A DNA stretch of 64,000 nt, taken from contig OZ195520.1 in the NCBI GenBank assembly GCA_964277385.1, positions 1,364,001-1,428,000 on the forward strand, written 5' to 3'. Made by a program: the position numbers and the translations under genes. This document shows positions 8,789 through 17,002 of the stretch, in pieces (the first letter of the stretch is position 1; every line of letters begins with the position of its first letter). The notes beneath the pieces were generated by a model, which was given only the letters and a program-made list of their open reading frames with translations, had not been told where the DNA came from and ran no database searches. Origin of the DNA: WRAU01 sp964277385 (lineage in GTDB: Bacteria; Pseudomonadota; Alphaproteobacteria; WRAU01; Hepatincolaceae).

Positions 8789-9766
8789 CTAAATCCAAGG
8801 ATTGTTTTTTACATTAGCATCATCTCTAACTTTTGATTCTTTTAGAACTTTTGAAGTTACAGAAGCATTATAACCCTTTGTATAATCATCATATTCAAAT
8901 ATTCCCATTAAAGTCGCTTGTTTTTCTAGTTGATGAATTCTATTACCTGTAAGAGGGTGAGTAGAGAATAATCCATCTCTATTACCCCCAAAGTGATTCA
9001 CAATATACATATGAGATGTAGCAACATTTTTTTGTTCTTGTTCATGAGAGTATTGGGAATTCTTTTTTACAAAATTAGAATAACCTTCTAGTTTTTTTAA
9101 TGCTGAAGCTAATTGCAAGGGATTCCCACAAATTTGTCCACCTCTTTTATCAGCATAATATTCTCTATTTCTTGAAACTGCCATTTGAATTACAGTTGCA
9201 GCTAATGGAGCTAAAATCATAACAAGAATACTAACAATAGGATTAGCTCTTCCTTCTCCTCTTCCACCAAATAAACTCATAAACATAAACATGTTTGCTA
9301 ACATAGAAATTGCACCAGCAAAAGTTGCACTTATTGTGCTTATTAAAGTATCTCTGTGTTCTATATGTGCTAGTTCATGAGCAATAACACCCGCTAACTC
9401 CTCTTTTGAAAGCATAGAGTAAAGACCCGTTGTCACAGCAACCGCTGAATTTTCTGGATTTCTACCAGTTGCAAAAGCATTAGGAACATCTTGCTGCATA
9501 ACATATAATTTCGGCATTGGCATGTTTGCTTTATGAACTAATTTTTCTACGATACCATAATATTCTTTATAATCATTTTTATCTGCTAAGGATGCTCCCG
9601 TCATTTTTAACACAATTTTATCAGAATTCCAATAAGCAATAAAATTCATAAAACCAGCAATAGCAAGAGCTATAATAGCACCATTGCTACCTCCTAAAGA
9701 GTATCCTATAAACATAAACAGTACTGTTAAAACTGCTATCAAAAGGGTTGTTTTAAAATAATTCAT
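8789..9766 (-). CDS. htpX: Membrane zinc metalloprotease HtpX homologue
   Basis: Inner-membrane protease that, in studied bacteria, degrades misfolded membrane proteins alongside FtsH. It has 325 residues. Two hydrophobic segments open the protein. The zinc motif HELAH is at residues 130-134 and a third-ligand region EYYAD lies further on. Two more hydrophobic stretches lie between them. The N-terminal ATG has an AAGGAA sequence upstream. The C-terminal TSHMYIVNHFGG...LFSTHPLTGNRI stretch is typical of the family. Transcribed alone. Confidence 0.95.
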   Translation of the reverse strand: MNYFKTTLLIAVLTVLFMFIGYSLGGSNGAIIALAIAGFMNFIAYWNSDKIVLKMTGASLADKNDYKEYYGIVEKLVHKANMPMPKLYVMQQDVPNAFATGRNPENSAVAVTTGLYSMLSKEELAGVIAHELAHIEHRDTLISTISATFAGAISMLANMFMFMSLFGGRGEGRANPIVSILVMILAPLAATVIQMAVSRNREYYADKRGGQICGNPLQLASALKKLEGYSNFVKKNSQYSHEQEQKNVATSHMYIVNHFGGNRDGLFSTHPLTGNRIHQLEKQATLMGIFEYDDYTKGYNASVTSKVLKESKVRDDANVKNNPWI

Positions 9767-9970
9767 TTAAAAAATTCCTTATATTTATACTTCATATACC
9801 ATATATATAGTGATAGATTGCTTATTTTGTCAACCTAATTACATAATCTACAATAAATAATTAAATTAAATATTTTTTTGTGTATTACAATCTTGTTGAT
9901 AATTTTTTTTTTAACAATTTTTTAAAAATAATATCTTCATATTTAATATGATATATTAATCAATTTTAAA

Positions 9971-10366
9971 TTAATTACTCATCTTAATAATCTCATCAAA
10001 ATCTTCTTTTTTAAGTGACATAACAGAAAGCCTTGATTGCTTTATGAGTTCAATTCCCAACAAATTTAAATTATTTTTAATATCTACCAAAGTTACAGGA
10101 TTTTTCAATTCTTTATATGTTTTTACATCCACACAAACAAATTTTTCATTCTCATCTGGATAATACTCTTTTACTACCTTAACAATTCCCATAATTCTTC
10201 TTTCTTTGCCAGAATGATAAAAAAGAACTAAATCACCTTTTTTCATATTTTTCATGTTATTGCGAGCTTGGTAATTTCTAACTCCATTCCAAGGTTCAAT
10301 CCCTACTTTTTTTTGCTCATCCCAAGAAAAAGTTTCAGGCTCTGTTTTTACTAACCAATAGTTCAT
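9971..10366 (-). CDS. EVE-domain protein
   Basis: A 131-residue protein that is one EVE domain, a PUA-related fold thought to bind modified bases in RNA or DNA. The diagnostic start is MNYWLVKTEPETFSWDE, followed by W-x-GVRNYQARN-MKNMKKGDLVLFYHSG, which lines the base-binding pocket. The length is close to the family norm. Function in bacteria is little known. In alphaproteobacteria the gene is often near tsaD, as here. The EVE fold also occurs fused to modification-dependent restriction enzymes, but this copy stands alone. Confidence 0.88.
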   Translation of the reverse strand: MNYWLVKTEPETFSWDEQKKVGIEPWNGVRNYQARNNMKNMKKGDLVLFYHSGKERRIMGIVKVVKEYYPDENEKFVCVDVKTYKELKNPVTLVDIKNNLNLLGIELIKQSRLSVMSLKKEDFDEIIKMSN

Positions 10367-10388
10367 TTTTATTTCCTATTTATTAATA

Positions 10389-10580
10389 CTATGTAAAAAA
10401 TTTACTATAATATAACTCACATTTTCCAACAAGTAGATTCTTAGAAAAATATCCCTGCTTCTTAATTTCAAACCCTAACAAATAATTTCTTCCTTTAATA
10501 AAAGGAACTTTTAAAAAAATCTTTAATATCACTATAATGCATTGTTGCTCTAATATTAGAAAGTAAACTAATATATCTCA
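10389..10580 (-). pseudogene. Short coding-like remnant between EVE gene and tsaD
   Basis: On the minus strand a frame of about 64 codons is open between a TGA and the TAG at 10389-10391. Its end reads GRNYLLGFEIKKQGYFSK and continues to a plausible C-terminus, which looks like real protein. There is no ATG and no ribosome site. I do not recognise the family. In many relatives gpsA and other genes sit between tsaD and the EVE gene, so this may be what is left of one. Confidence 0.3.
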
Positions 10581-10649
10581 GATATTTATAATTACAAAAA
10601 TTGTTATTAACATCTCCCCTTTATATTAATTATTTAATATAAATGGATA

Positions 10650-11663
10650 TTATATATCTTCTAAAGACCATCTAACTTTAATTGGGAATCTTAAATCATC
10701 AAATAAACCTAATTCCGCCCTTTTTAATCCAGCCCAAGCAATCATAACTCCATTATCTGTACATAGATTTAGAGGTGGACATACTAAGTTTACTCCTTTT
10801 TTGTTTAAAAAATCTTCCATTTCAGAACGAATTAACAAGTTTGCAGAAACTCCTCCTGACATTACAAAAGATCTTAGTTTACCATATTTCTCTTCAAACA
10901 TTTCAATAGCGTATTTAGATCTATTAAGCATAATTTTAATTACGCTATGTTGTAATGATGCTGAAATATCTTTTTTGCTCTGTTCATTAATTTCTGTATT
11001 TACTATGGTATCGCGAACCGCTGTTTTTAATCCAGAAAAAGAAAAATTACAATTTTTTTGATTGCATAAAGGCATAGGAAATTTATATTTGTTTTTATTT
11101 CCATCTAAAGATAGAGCCTCTATTTCTCTACCTCCTGGATAAGGTAACCCTAATAACCTTGCAGACTTATCAAAGGCCTCACCAATAGCATCATCTATCG
11201 TGCTACCTAAAATTTTATAATCATTAACTCCTCTAACAACTAAAAATTGAGTATGCCCTCCTGAAACTAATAGTAACAAAAATGGAAACTCAACATCATT
11301 GCTAATTGTAGGAATCAAAGCATGACCTTGTAGATGATTAACCGCAACAAATGGTTTATTATAAACCAAACTTAGAGTTTTAGCCGATAAAGAGCCGATT
11401 ATTAATCCTCCTGCTAAACCAGGTCCACATGTAGCTGAAAATACATCAATATTTGATAAATCTATTCTTGACTCAAGCATAGCTTCTTCTATTATATTAT
11501 CTATAACCTCAAGATGAGATCTTGCAGCAACCTCTGGAATAACTCCTCCAAAATTTTTATGTATATCAATTTGAGATAATACAATGTGAGATAATATTTT
11601 TTTATTATCAATAACAGCAATAGCCGTTTCATCGCAGCTACTTTCAATTCCTAGTACAATCAT
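10650..11663 (-). CDS. tsaD: tRNA N6-threonylcarbamoyladenosine synthase subunit TsaD
   Basis: Transfers the threonylcarbamoyl group to A37 of ANN-decoding tRNAs together with TsaB and TsaE. The protein has 337 residues with the Kae1/TsaD signature: ESSCDETA at the N-terminus, metal-binding H110 and H114 in NHLQGHALIP, and the C-terminal CTDNGVMIAW. tsaB is also in this window (32692-33393). In many alphaproteobacteria tsaD stands back to back with hemC-hemD-mic60-hemY. Here hemC and hemD are gone and the Mic60/HemY pair begins 97 bases away on the other strand. Confidence 0.98.
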   Translation of the reverse strand: MIVLGIESSCDETAIAVIDNKKILSHIVLSQIDIHKNFGGVIPEVAARSHLEVIDNIIEEAMLESRIDLSNIDVFSATCGPGLAGGLIIGSLSAKTLSLVYNKPFVAVNHLQGHALIPTISNDVEFPFLLLLVSGGHTQFLVVRGVNDYKILGSTIDDAIGEAFDKSARLLGLPYPGGREIEALSLDGNKNKYKFPMPLCNQKNCNFSFSGLKTAVRDTIVNTEINEQSKKDISASLQHSVIKIMLNRSKYAIEMFEEKYGKLRSFVMSGGVSANLLIRSEMEDFLNKKGVNLVCPPLNLCTDNGVMIAWAGLKRAELGLFDDLRFPIKVRWSLEDI

Positions 11664-11760
11664 GCTTAATCTATTTTTTATAAAAAATTACAATACTATT
11701 TATATTTTTTTAATTATAATAGATTATAATTGATTTGTTATATAAAAAAGAGGACTTTTC

Positions 11761-12597
11761 ATGACAACAAAAATCCAAAATCCAAAAAAAAGAAAGAAAA
11801 TCATTTGGTTATTTGTGTTTTTAATAGTAATTATTGTTGCTGTTACTTTAATTATTTATATAAAAATTAATGGATCTTTACTAAATAAAAAGGCACAAGA
11901 TATTATAAATCGGTATAAAGAAACTATTATAGAATCAGTTCAAATTCCTGGAATTACTGAATCAGATAAAAAAATTCAAGAAAATAATCAAGATGCTAAA
12001 AAGATTTTGGAACTACAAAATATCATCAAAGAATTACAAAAGAGGATTGACAATTCTTCTTCATCTACTAGTAATATAGAATTTGTTGTTGCTTCTAGTT
12101 TACTTGTAAATAAACTTCAAACTGATGATCCGTTTTTAAAAGAATTAAATATTTTAATGCAAATACCCATTAAATATACATTAAAAAATAAATTAGAAGT
12201 AATAATTCCATATGCTAAAACTGGAATTAAGACTGAAGAAGATCTAATGAACGACTACCAAAAAGTTTATCAAGAAACTTACTCTAGTTACTTAGCTTCA
12301 CAGTCTTCTTTTGGTTCAAAAATAAAGTCGTATCTTTTATATCTTGTATTTGTAAAAAAAACACAAACTAAGCTATTAACTGATAATAAAATTGAAAGTA
12401 AATTAGCAAATGTTGAAACTTTAATGAAGCAAAACAATTTTAAAAAGGCTTATGTAGAATTTATGAGCATTAATGTAGACTATTCTAATAATACAAAAAG
12501 ATGGATATCAGAAATGTTTGAGAGAATTGAAGCCAACGAAATAATAAAAGAAATAAATTCAGAATTAAATAATTACTTAGAATTAGGGAGCAAATGA
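11761..12597 (+). CDS. Mic60/mitofilin-like inner-membrane protein
   Basis: A 278-residue protein with a Lys/Arg-rich N-terminus, one membrane segment (WLFVFLIVIIVAVTLIIYI), a predicted coiled coil (about residues 65-95) and a helical C-terminal domain. The pattern of the C-terminus (KAYVEFMSINV...TKRWISEMFERIEANEIIKEINSEL) matches the alphaproteobacterial mitofilin family (COG4223). Family members are bacterial relatives of the Mic60 crista-junction protein. It overlaps the HemY-like gene by four bases (ATGA), so the two form an operon. A family call by pattern, not by alignment. Confidence 0.72.
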   Translation: MTTKIQNPKKRKKIIWLFVFLIVIIVAVTLIIYIKINGSLLNKKAQDIINRYKETIIESVQIPGITESDKKIQENNQDAKKILELQNIIKELQKRIDNSSSSTSNIEFVVASSLLVNKLQTDDPFLKELNILMQIPIKYTLKNKLEVIIPYAKTGIKTEEDLMNDYQKVYQETYSSYLASQSSFGSKIKSYLLYLVFVKKTQTKLLTDNKIESKLANVETLMKQNNFKKAYVEFMSINVDYSNNTKRWISEMFERIEANEIIKEINSELNNYLELGSK

Positions 12598-13742
12598 TGA
12601 AATATATTGTATACTTAGTTGCTTTTATTGCTATAGTTTTCTTAATATCAACATTAAATACAGATATAAATTTACATATAGCTTCATATGCAGTTTCTAC
12701 TTCTTTAAGTAAGCTATTAGTTTTATTGTTTATAATATATATTCCTATTTATATTATAAAAAAAATAATCAAAAAAATTATAAATAAAATAAAACAAGGT
12801 TCGTATAACTCTAATGTTTTATATTTTATTGGCTCTATAAATGATGAAAAAAGTAAAAAAATTGCTCTCGATATCTTAAAGAATTCAGAAAATATTAATT
12901 TTTTAAAAAAAATTAAAAATATAAAAAAATTAATAGATTCAAATAAGTACGATAAAGCGATATCTATAATTAACACAACTAAATTTAAAAGTTATAATGA
13001 AGATATTCTACTAAAATATCTTTGTATTTCATATAAACAAAAAGAAGATCTAGCAAACTTTATCATCTATGCAAAGAAAGGTGTTTATTTAAAAAAAGAT
13101 CCATTATGGTTTTTGGCAGAATTATTTGATATATCTTTTAAAAATAAGGCTTTAAATTCAGAAATTATATACCTGTATAACTATATAAAATCTATTAAAA
13201 ATACGAATGAGGAAGAATATAAAAAGTATTTTTGTTTAATAAGTTATTTTTATGCACAATTTTTGTTTAAAAATGCTGATATAGAAAAATCTAAAGAAGT
13301 TACAAAAAAAACTATTAAGCTTTACCCAGATTTTAGTCCTATATATGAGATATTGTTTAAAATTTATAAAACTCAAAATAAGAAAAATAGAATTAATGAT
13401 TTTTTAAAAACATTATGGAAACATAATAAATCTTATGATTCTATCCTATTTTGGCAAAAATATTATACTGAAAAAGATAACAGTAAGATATTGAGTGATA
13501 TTGGTACGGAGTATACTAAAAATGAAAATAACTTATTACTGGCTAGCATTTATGCAAATAATGATAACTTTCTAGAAGCTCATAATCTTGTACAAAATAT
13601 AAAATCAACAAACCTTACTAAAAATCTCGTTGAATTAAATATAATGCAAAAAGAAAATAACTACAACACAGCAGGCAAAGTAGTTATAGAACTTTTAAAA
13701 AATACAAAAACAATTAATTTTTGGAATAATTATATAAACTAG
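12594..13742 (+). CDS. HemY-family membrane protein with TPR-like region
   Basis: 382 residues. Two N-terminal membrane segments are separated by a short periplasmic loop (NTDINLHIASYAVSTSLSKLL), followed by a very basic stretch (IIKKIIKKIINKIKQ). This is the exact layout of HemY N-termini. The rest is alpha-helical with degenerate TPR-like units. Such HemY proteins sit in the haem-biosynthesis locus of proteobacteria, but their role is unclear; they are not the protoporphyrinogen oxidase also called HemY. Pairing with the Mic60-like gene upstream supports the call. Confidence 0.75.
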   Translation: MMKYIVYLVAFIAIVFLISTLNTDINLHIASYAVSTSLSKLLVLLFIIYIPIYIIKKIIKKIINKIKQGSYNSNVLYFIGSINDEKSKKIALDILKNSENINFLKKIKNIKKLIDSNKYDKAISIINTTKFKSYNEDILLKYLCISYKQKEDLANFIIYAKKGVYLKKDPLWFLAELFDISFKNKALNSEIIYLYNYIKSIKNTNEEEYKKYFCLISYFYAQFLFKNADIEKSKEVTKKTIKLYPDFSPIYEILFKIYKTQNKKNRINDFLKTLWKHNKSYDSILFWQKYYTEKDNSKILSDIGTEYTKNENNLLLASIYANNDNFLEAHNLVQNIKSTNLTKNLVELNIMQKENNYNTAGKVVIELLKNTKTINFWNNYIN

Positions 13743-13751
13743 GTTAAAAAG

Positions 13752-14270
13752 TTGAATATACCTAATATCCTTTTATCTGTAGCTCTCGTTATTTTTATAA
13801 TAGGAGCTGGATATTTTATAAAAATAGACTCTAAAAAAAAACAAGTAGATAAAATTCCAGCTTTCATAAATACAAAATATTCTGAAACTAACTTAAGAAC
13901 AGGACCAAGTTTAGATTATCCAGTTATATATACTTATAAAATAAGAAAAATGCCACTAAAAGTAATTGATAAGTATCAAGAATGGTATCAAATTACAGAT
14001 ATCTATGGGCAAACAGGATGGGTATATAAAAATCTTATTACATTACAAAGAAATGGCATAATAATAAAAGAAGCGCAAGTAAATATATCTAACAACAAAT
14101 TATCTAAAGTTATTGCAATTATTAAGCCTTTTAATATTGTAAATATAATCTCATGCCATAGCTTACAAAATTTATGTAAAATAGAGTTTTATGTGGAAAA
14201 AAATAATATTAGCTATAAAGGTTGGATATCAAAATATTCTCTTTGGGGAGATATAACAGAAGACCAATAA
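13752..14270 (+). CDS. Membrane-anchored SH3-like domain protein
   Basis: 172 residues starting at TTG. One N-terminal membrane segment (NILLSVALVIFIIGAGYFI) anchors a periplasmic region. This holds a bacterial SH3 domain (SETNLRTGPSLDYPVIYTYK...WYQITDIYGQTGWVYKNLI) and a second, weaker SH3-like unit (residues about 105-170). Bacterial SH3 domains commonly bind peptidoglycan or proteins. It starts 9 bases after the HemY-like gene and is probably the third gene of that operon. The exact function is unknown. Confidence 0.8.
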   Translation: MNIPNILLSVALVIFIIGAGYFIKIDSKKKQVDKIPAFINTKYSETNLRTGPSLDYPVIYTYKIRKMPLKVIDKYQEWYQITDIYGQTGWVYKNLITLQRNGIIIKEAQVNISNNKLSKVIAIIKPFNIVNIISCHSLQNLCKIEFYVEKNNISYKGWISKYSLWGDITEDQ

Positions 14271-14450
14271 AATACTTTTTCTATACAAATAAAAACTTAT
14301 ATATAATACTAACTCTTTATTTAAGCTAAATTAAATATATCAACATTCTTTGATTATATATAAGGTCTCCTTTTGTTGCTAAATACACGCAAATTCATAA
14401 TCATAATATAATTCTAATTAAAATAATTAATACAGGAAATAAGCTTAATT

Positions 14451-15064
14451 TTATAAAGATCTAATTAAATCTAAATACTCTTTAGCTTTTCTAGCTAAAT
14501 CCTCATCAGATATTGCATGCGTAGCCCTAACTAAAGGAATTGAGCTATGAATTACAAATAGTTTTTTATAATACATAGAAATATGATAAGCAATTTTCTC
14601 CATATGTTTTAATAAAATACCTAAACCTTCTTCTTTTTCTGCTATTTCAGGCTTTAAATACTGATGAACAGGAAGATCTTATAGTGCTTATATTGTTGGA
14701 TGGGTTTTAAACATTTTAGGATTATAATGCTTTAAAGACATGCCTGTAGATAATACTAATTGTAATTTTTACACTTAAGTTTATCTCCACCAATGCCATG
14801 TGAAAAACCATAATCTAGCCACTGCTTCATAATTGCAGGAAAAGAATACCAGTAAAGCGGAAATTGGAATACAATATTATCATGCTCTAATAGTAACTTT
14901 TGTTCTTTTGCTACATCAATTTTAAAATCTGGATACTCTTCATAAAGTTGATTAACTGTAATATTTTTCTGATTCTGAATTGCTTTCATTAAACTTTAAT
15001 TTACTCTTGATTATTTAATATTTGGATGAGCAAAAATTACCAATATTTTCTTTATCATTATCAT
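14451..15064 (-). pseudogene. Broken flavodoxin-fold NAD(P)H:quinone oxidoreductase
   Basis: On the minus strand the frame starts at 15064 with MIMIKKILVIFAHPNIK, the FMN-binding start of COG2249-type quinone reductases (MdaB/KefG relatives). Two in-frame TAA stops follow in HPNIK*SRVN*SLMKAI. The middle reads well (FQFPLYWYSFPAIMKQWLDYG), then the frame shifts near 14755 after GDKLKCKNYN. The C-terminus is recognisable in pieces (LVLSTGMSLKHY; LKHMEKIAYHISMYY; SLVRAT-type end) to the stop at 14451. Several lesions show it is dead, yet still easily readable, so the loss is fairly recent. Confidence 0.88.
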
Positions 15065-15572
15065 AGCCTCTTTATAATAGTTATTATTAGCTGTATGATA
15101 ACATCATAGGTGTTCAAATTAAAAGAACTTTATGGTTTAATATGTTATCATTTGAGGTAAATAAAAAATATAGGAATTAAGAAATATTTAATCTCTTTAC
15201 AATAAAAATAATTTTTTTAATTTATTTTAGCATTCAGTCTTATTCTTAATAAAAAGAATCTTTGTAATATCTAACAACACTATTTAATTACCCATATATA
15301 TAAGTTTATATCAACAGCATCTTTTTCAAAATCATTTGTCCATAGATCAATTCAGATTCCTTAAATCTCCAATCTAACCATCCACAATCAATAAATAAAG
15401 ATATTATTTTTGACCTTAGTTATCTCTTAACAAGTTCCAAGATAAATAAAATTATTAATAAATAATTAGTACATGCACCAATTATAATAAAGACAGTTAA
15501 AGGCTTTTTTATATAAAGACCCATATTAACTAATAAACCCTATAACACAATAAATTGACTTTATATCTATAA
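15065..15572. other. Gap of about 510 bases with decayed sequence
   Basis: Contains a perfect 10-base inverted repeat (ATGATAACAT at 15095-15104, ATGTTATCAT at 15142-15151) in front of the quinone-reductase pseudogene, perhaps a former operator. On the minus strand fragments such as MGLYIKKPLTVFIIIGAC look like a membrane helix of a lost protein. No frame holds for more than about 40 codons and I recognise no family. Confidence 0.4.
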
Positions 15573-16979
15573 TTATTCACCTTCTATAATTTTTTCTATA
15601 AGATAAGATATACTTGGAATATTTCCATTTATATATAAAGGGTCTGTAGCAAATCTAAAAGCATGATGACCAGAAAATAATAAATTATAATCAACAGATC
15701 CACCATGTCCAATGTCTTGCAATGTTTTTTCTATACAAAATGATCTAGGATCAGGAAGTAAGCCAGTCGTTCCTTTCTCATTATGCTCGCTCCAACTACT
15801 AAATCTACAAGCACTCAAGCAACCCATGCAATTTTGTTGATCTTCTCTAATAATAACTGAAATTTTTTCTGTTTCAAAAATAATGGTATCATCTGGAGTT
15901 TTAAGAATTGTGTTAAACCCATCATTAATATAGGAAATAGCTCTATTGAAATCTTCTTCTTTTATTGCAAATTTAGTAACCCCATTACTAGATACTATTT
16001 CTTTAGTAAAAACATCATCTATCTTTCTTTGAGCTGGCATTTGTCTATCTGATCGTCTATATAAATCTTGCAAAAATTTATTATTAATTGCAGAAGAATA
16101 AAATCCAGTAGGACTAAACCTATTCAAAGCAATATCACCTTCTTTTAAAGTGGTAAGTTTTTGCTTCCAAGCATCAGGGATTGGACTTTCTTTAGTTAAC
16201 AACGGTCTTGTACCAAATTGAAAAGCAACCAATCCTAATTCTGGGTTATCAATATAATTTGACCATTCTTTTAAATGCCAAACTCCACCAGCAATAATAA
16301 TAGGAACATTTTGCAAATTCAATGAATTGAGGGTTTTTCTAATTTCTACAAGTCTTAAATAAGGATCTTGCATAACATTAGGATTCTCAGCATTAGATAA
16401 ACCATTATGACCACCAGCCAACCAAGGATCTTCATAGACAATACCACCCAATAGGTTTGCTGTTTTATTATATGATCTTTTCCACAGAATACTAAAAGCT
16501 CTACTAGATGATACTATAGGATAATAATAAACATTAAACTTACCAGCAAATTCAGATAAAGCATACGGCAATCCAGCACCCGCTGTAAGACCATGAATCA
16601 ATCCCTTAGTTTTAGATAAGGTTTCTTCCATAATAATTTTAGTACCACCAGCTTCCCAAAGAAAATTAAAATGAATTCTTCCATTTCCAGAAGAAATTTC
16701 ATGGGCAATTTTTGCCTGCTCAATACAACCTTTAATGCTTTGTTGTATTAAGGCTTCATGTTTTTCTTTTCTTGTAGAAGAGCGATCAAATTCATAAGGA
16801 ATACGTTGACCATCTTCATCATAAAAATCAGGGTTAGTGCCAGATATTGTACCAACCGCACCACACCTAGCAAAAGAGCCAGCAGTTAATCCATTAGAAA
16901 CATTAATGCCTTTCCCGCCTTCAACAATTGGCAATACTTCTTTGCCAGATATGGTTATATTATCTAACTTAAATACCAT
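15573..16979 (-). CDS. Nitronate monooxygenase-family flavoprotein
   Basis: 468 residues, the long alphaproteobacterial form of the 2-nitropropane dioxygenase/nitronate monooxygenase family, an FMN-dependent TIM-barrel. Supporting motifs are IVEGGKGINVSNG near the N-terminus, LIHGLTAGAGLPY, the phosphate-binding PIIIAGGVWH and FQFGTRPLLT. A C-terminal extension contains a cysteine cluster (CMGCLSAC, plus a later Cys), not part of the basic barrel. The true substrate is unknown. Candidates are nitronate detoxification or an enoyl-reductase-like reaction. It lies 23 bases downstream of pnp on the same strand. Confidence 0.85.
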   Translation of the reverse strand: MVFKLDNITISGKEVLPIVEGGKGINVSNGLTAGSFARCGAVGTISGTNPDFYDEDGQRIPYEFDRSSTRKEKHEALIQQSIKGCIEQAKIAHEISSGNGRIHFNFLWEAGGTKIIMEETLSKTKGLIHGLTAGAGLPYALSEFAGKFNVYYYPIVSSSRAFSILWKRSYNKTANLLGGIVYEDPWLAGGHNGLSNAENPNVMQDPYLRLVEIRKTLNSLNLQNVPIIIAGGVWHLKEWSNYIDNPELGLVAFQFGTRPLLTKESPIPDAWKQKLTTLKEGDIALNRFSPTGFYSSAINNKFLQDLYRRSDRQMPAQRKIDDVFTKEIVSSNGVTKFAIKEEDFNRAISYINDGFNTILKTPDDTIIFETEKISVIIREDQQNCMGCLSACRFSSWSEHNEKGTTGLLPDPRSFCIEKTLQDIGHGGSVDYNLLFSGHHAFRFATDPLYINGNIPSISYLIEKIIEGE

Positions 16980-17002
16980 AAAAATACCTTTTAGTACAAA
17001 AA

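Noticed and set aside
11712..11731. The inverted repeat AATTATAAT-AG-ATTATAATT between tsaD and the Mic60-like gene as an operator.
   Set aside because: It is built only of A/T-rich units that double as -10-like boxes in an A/T-rich gap, so chance is a sufficient explanation.
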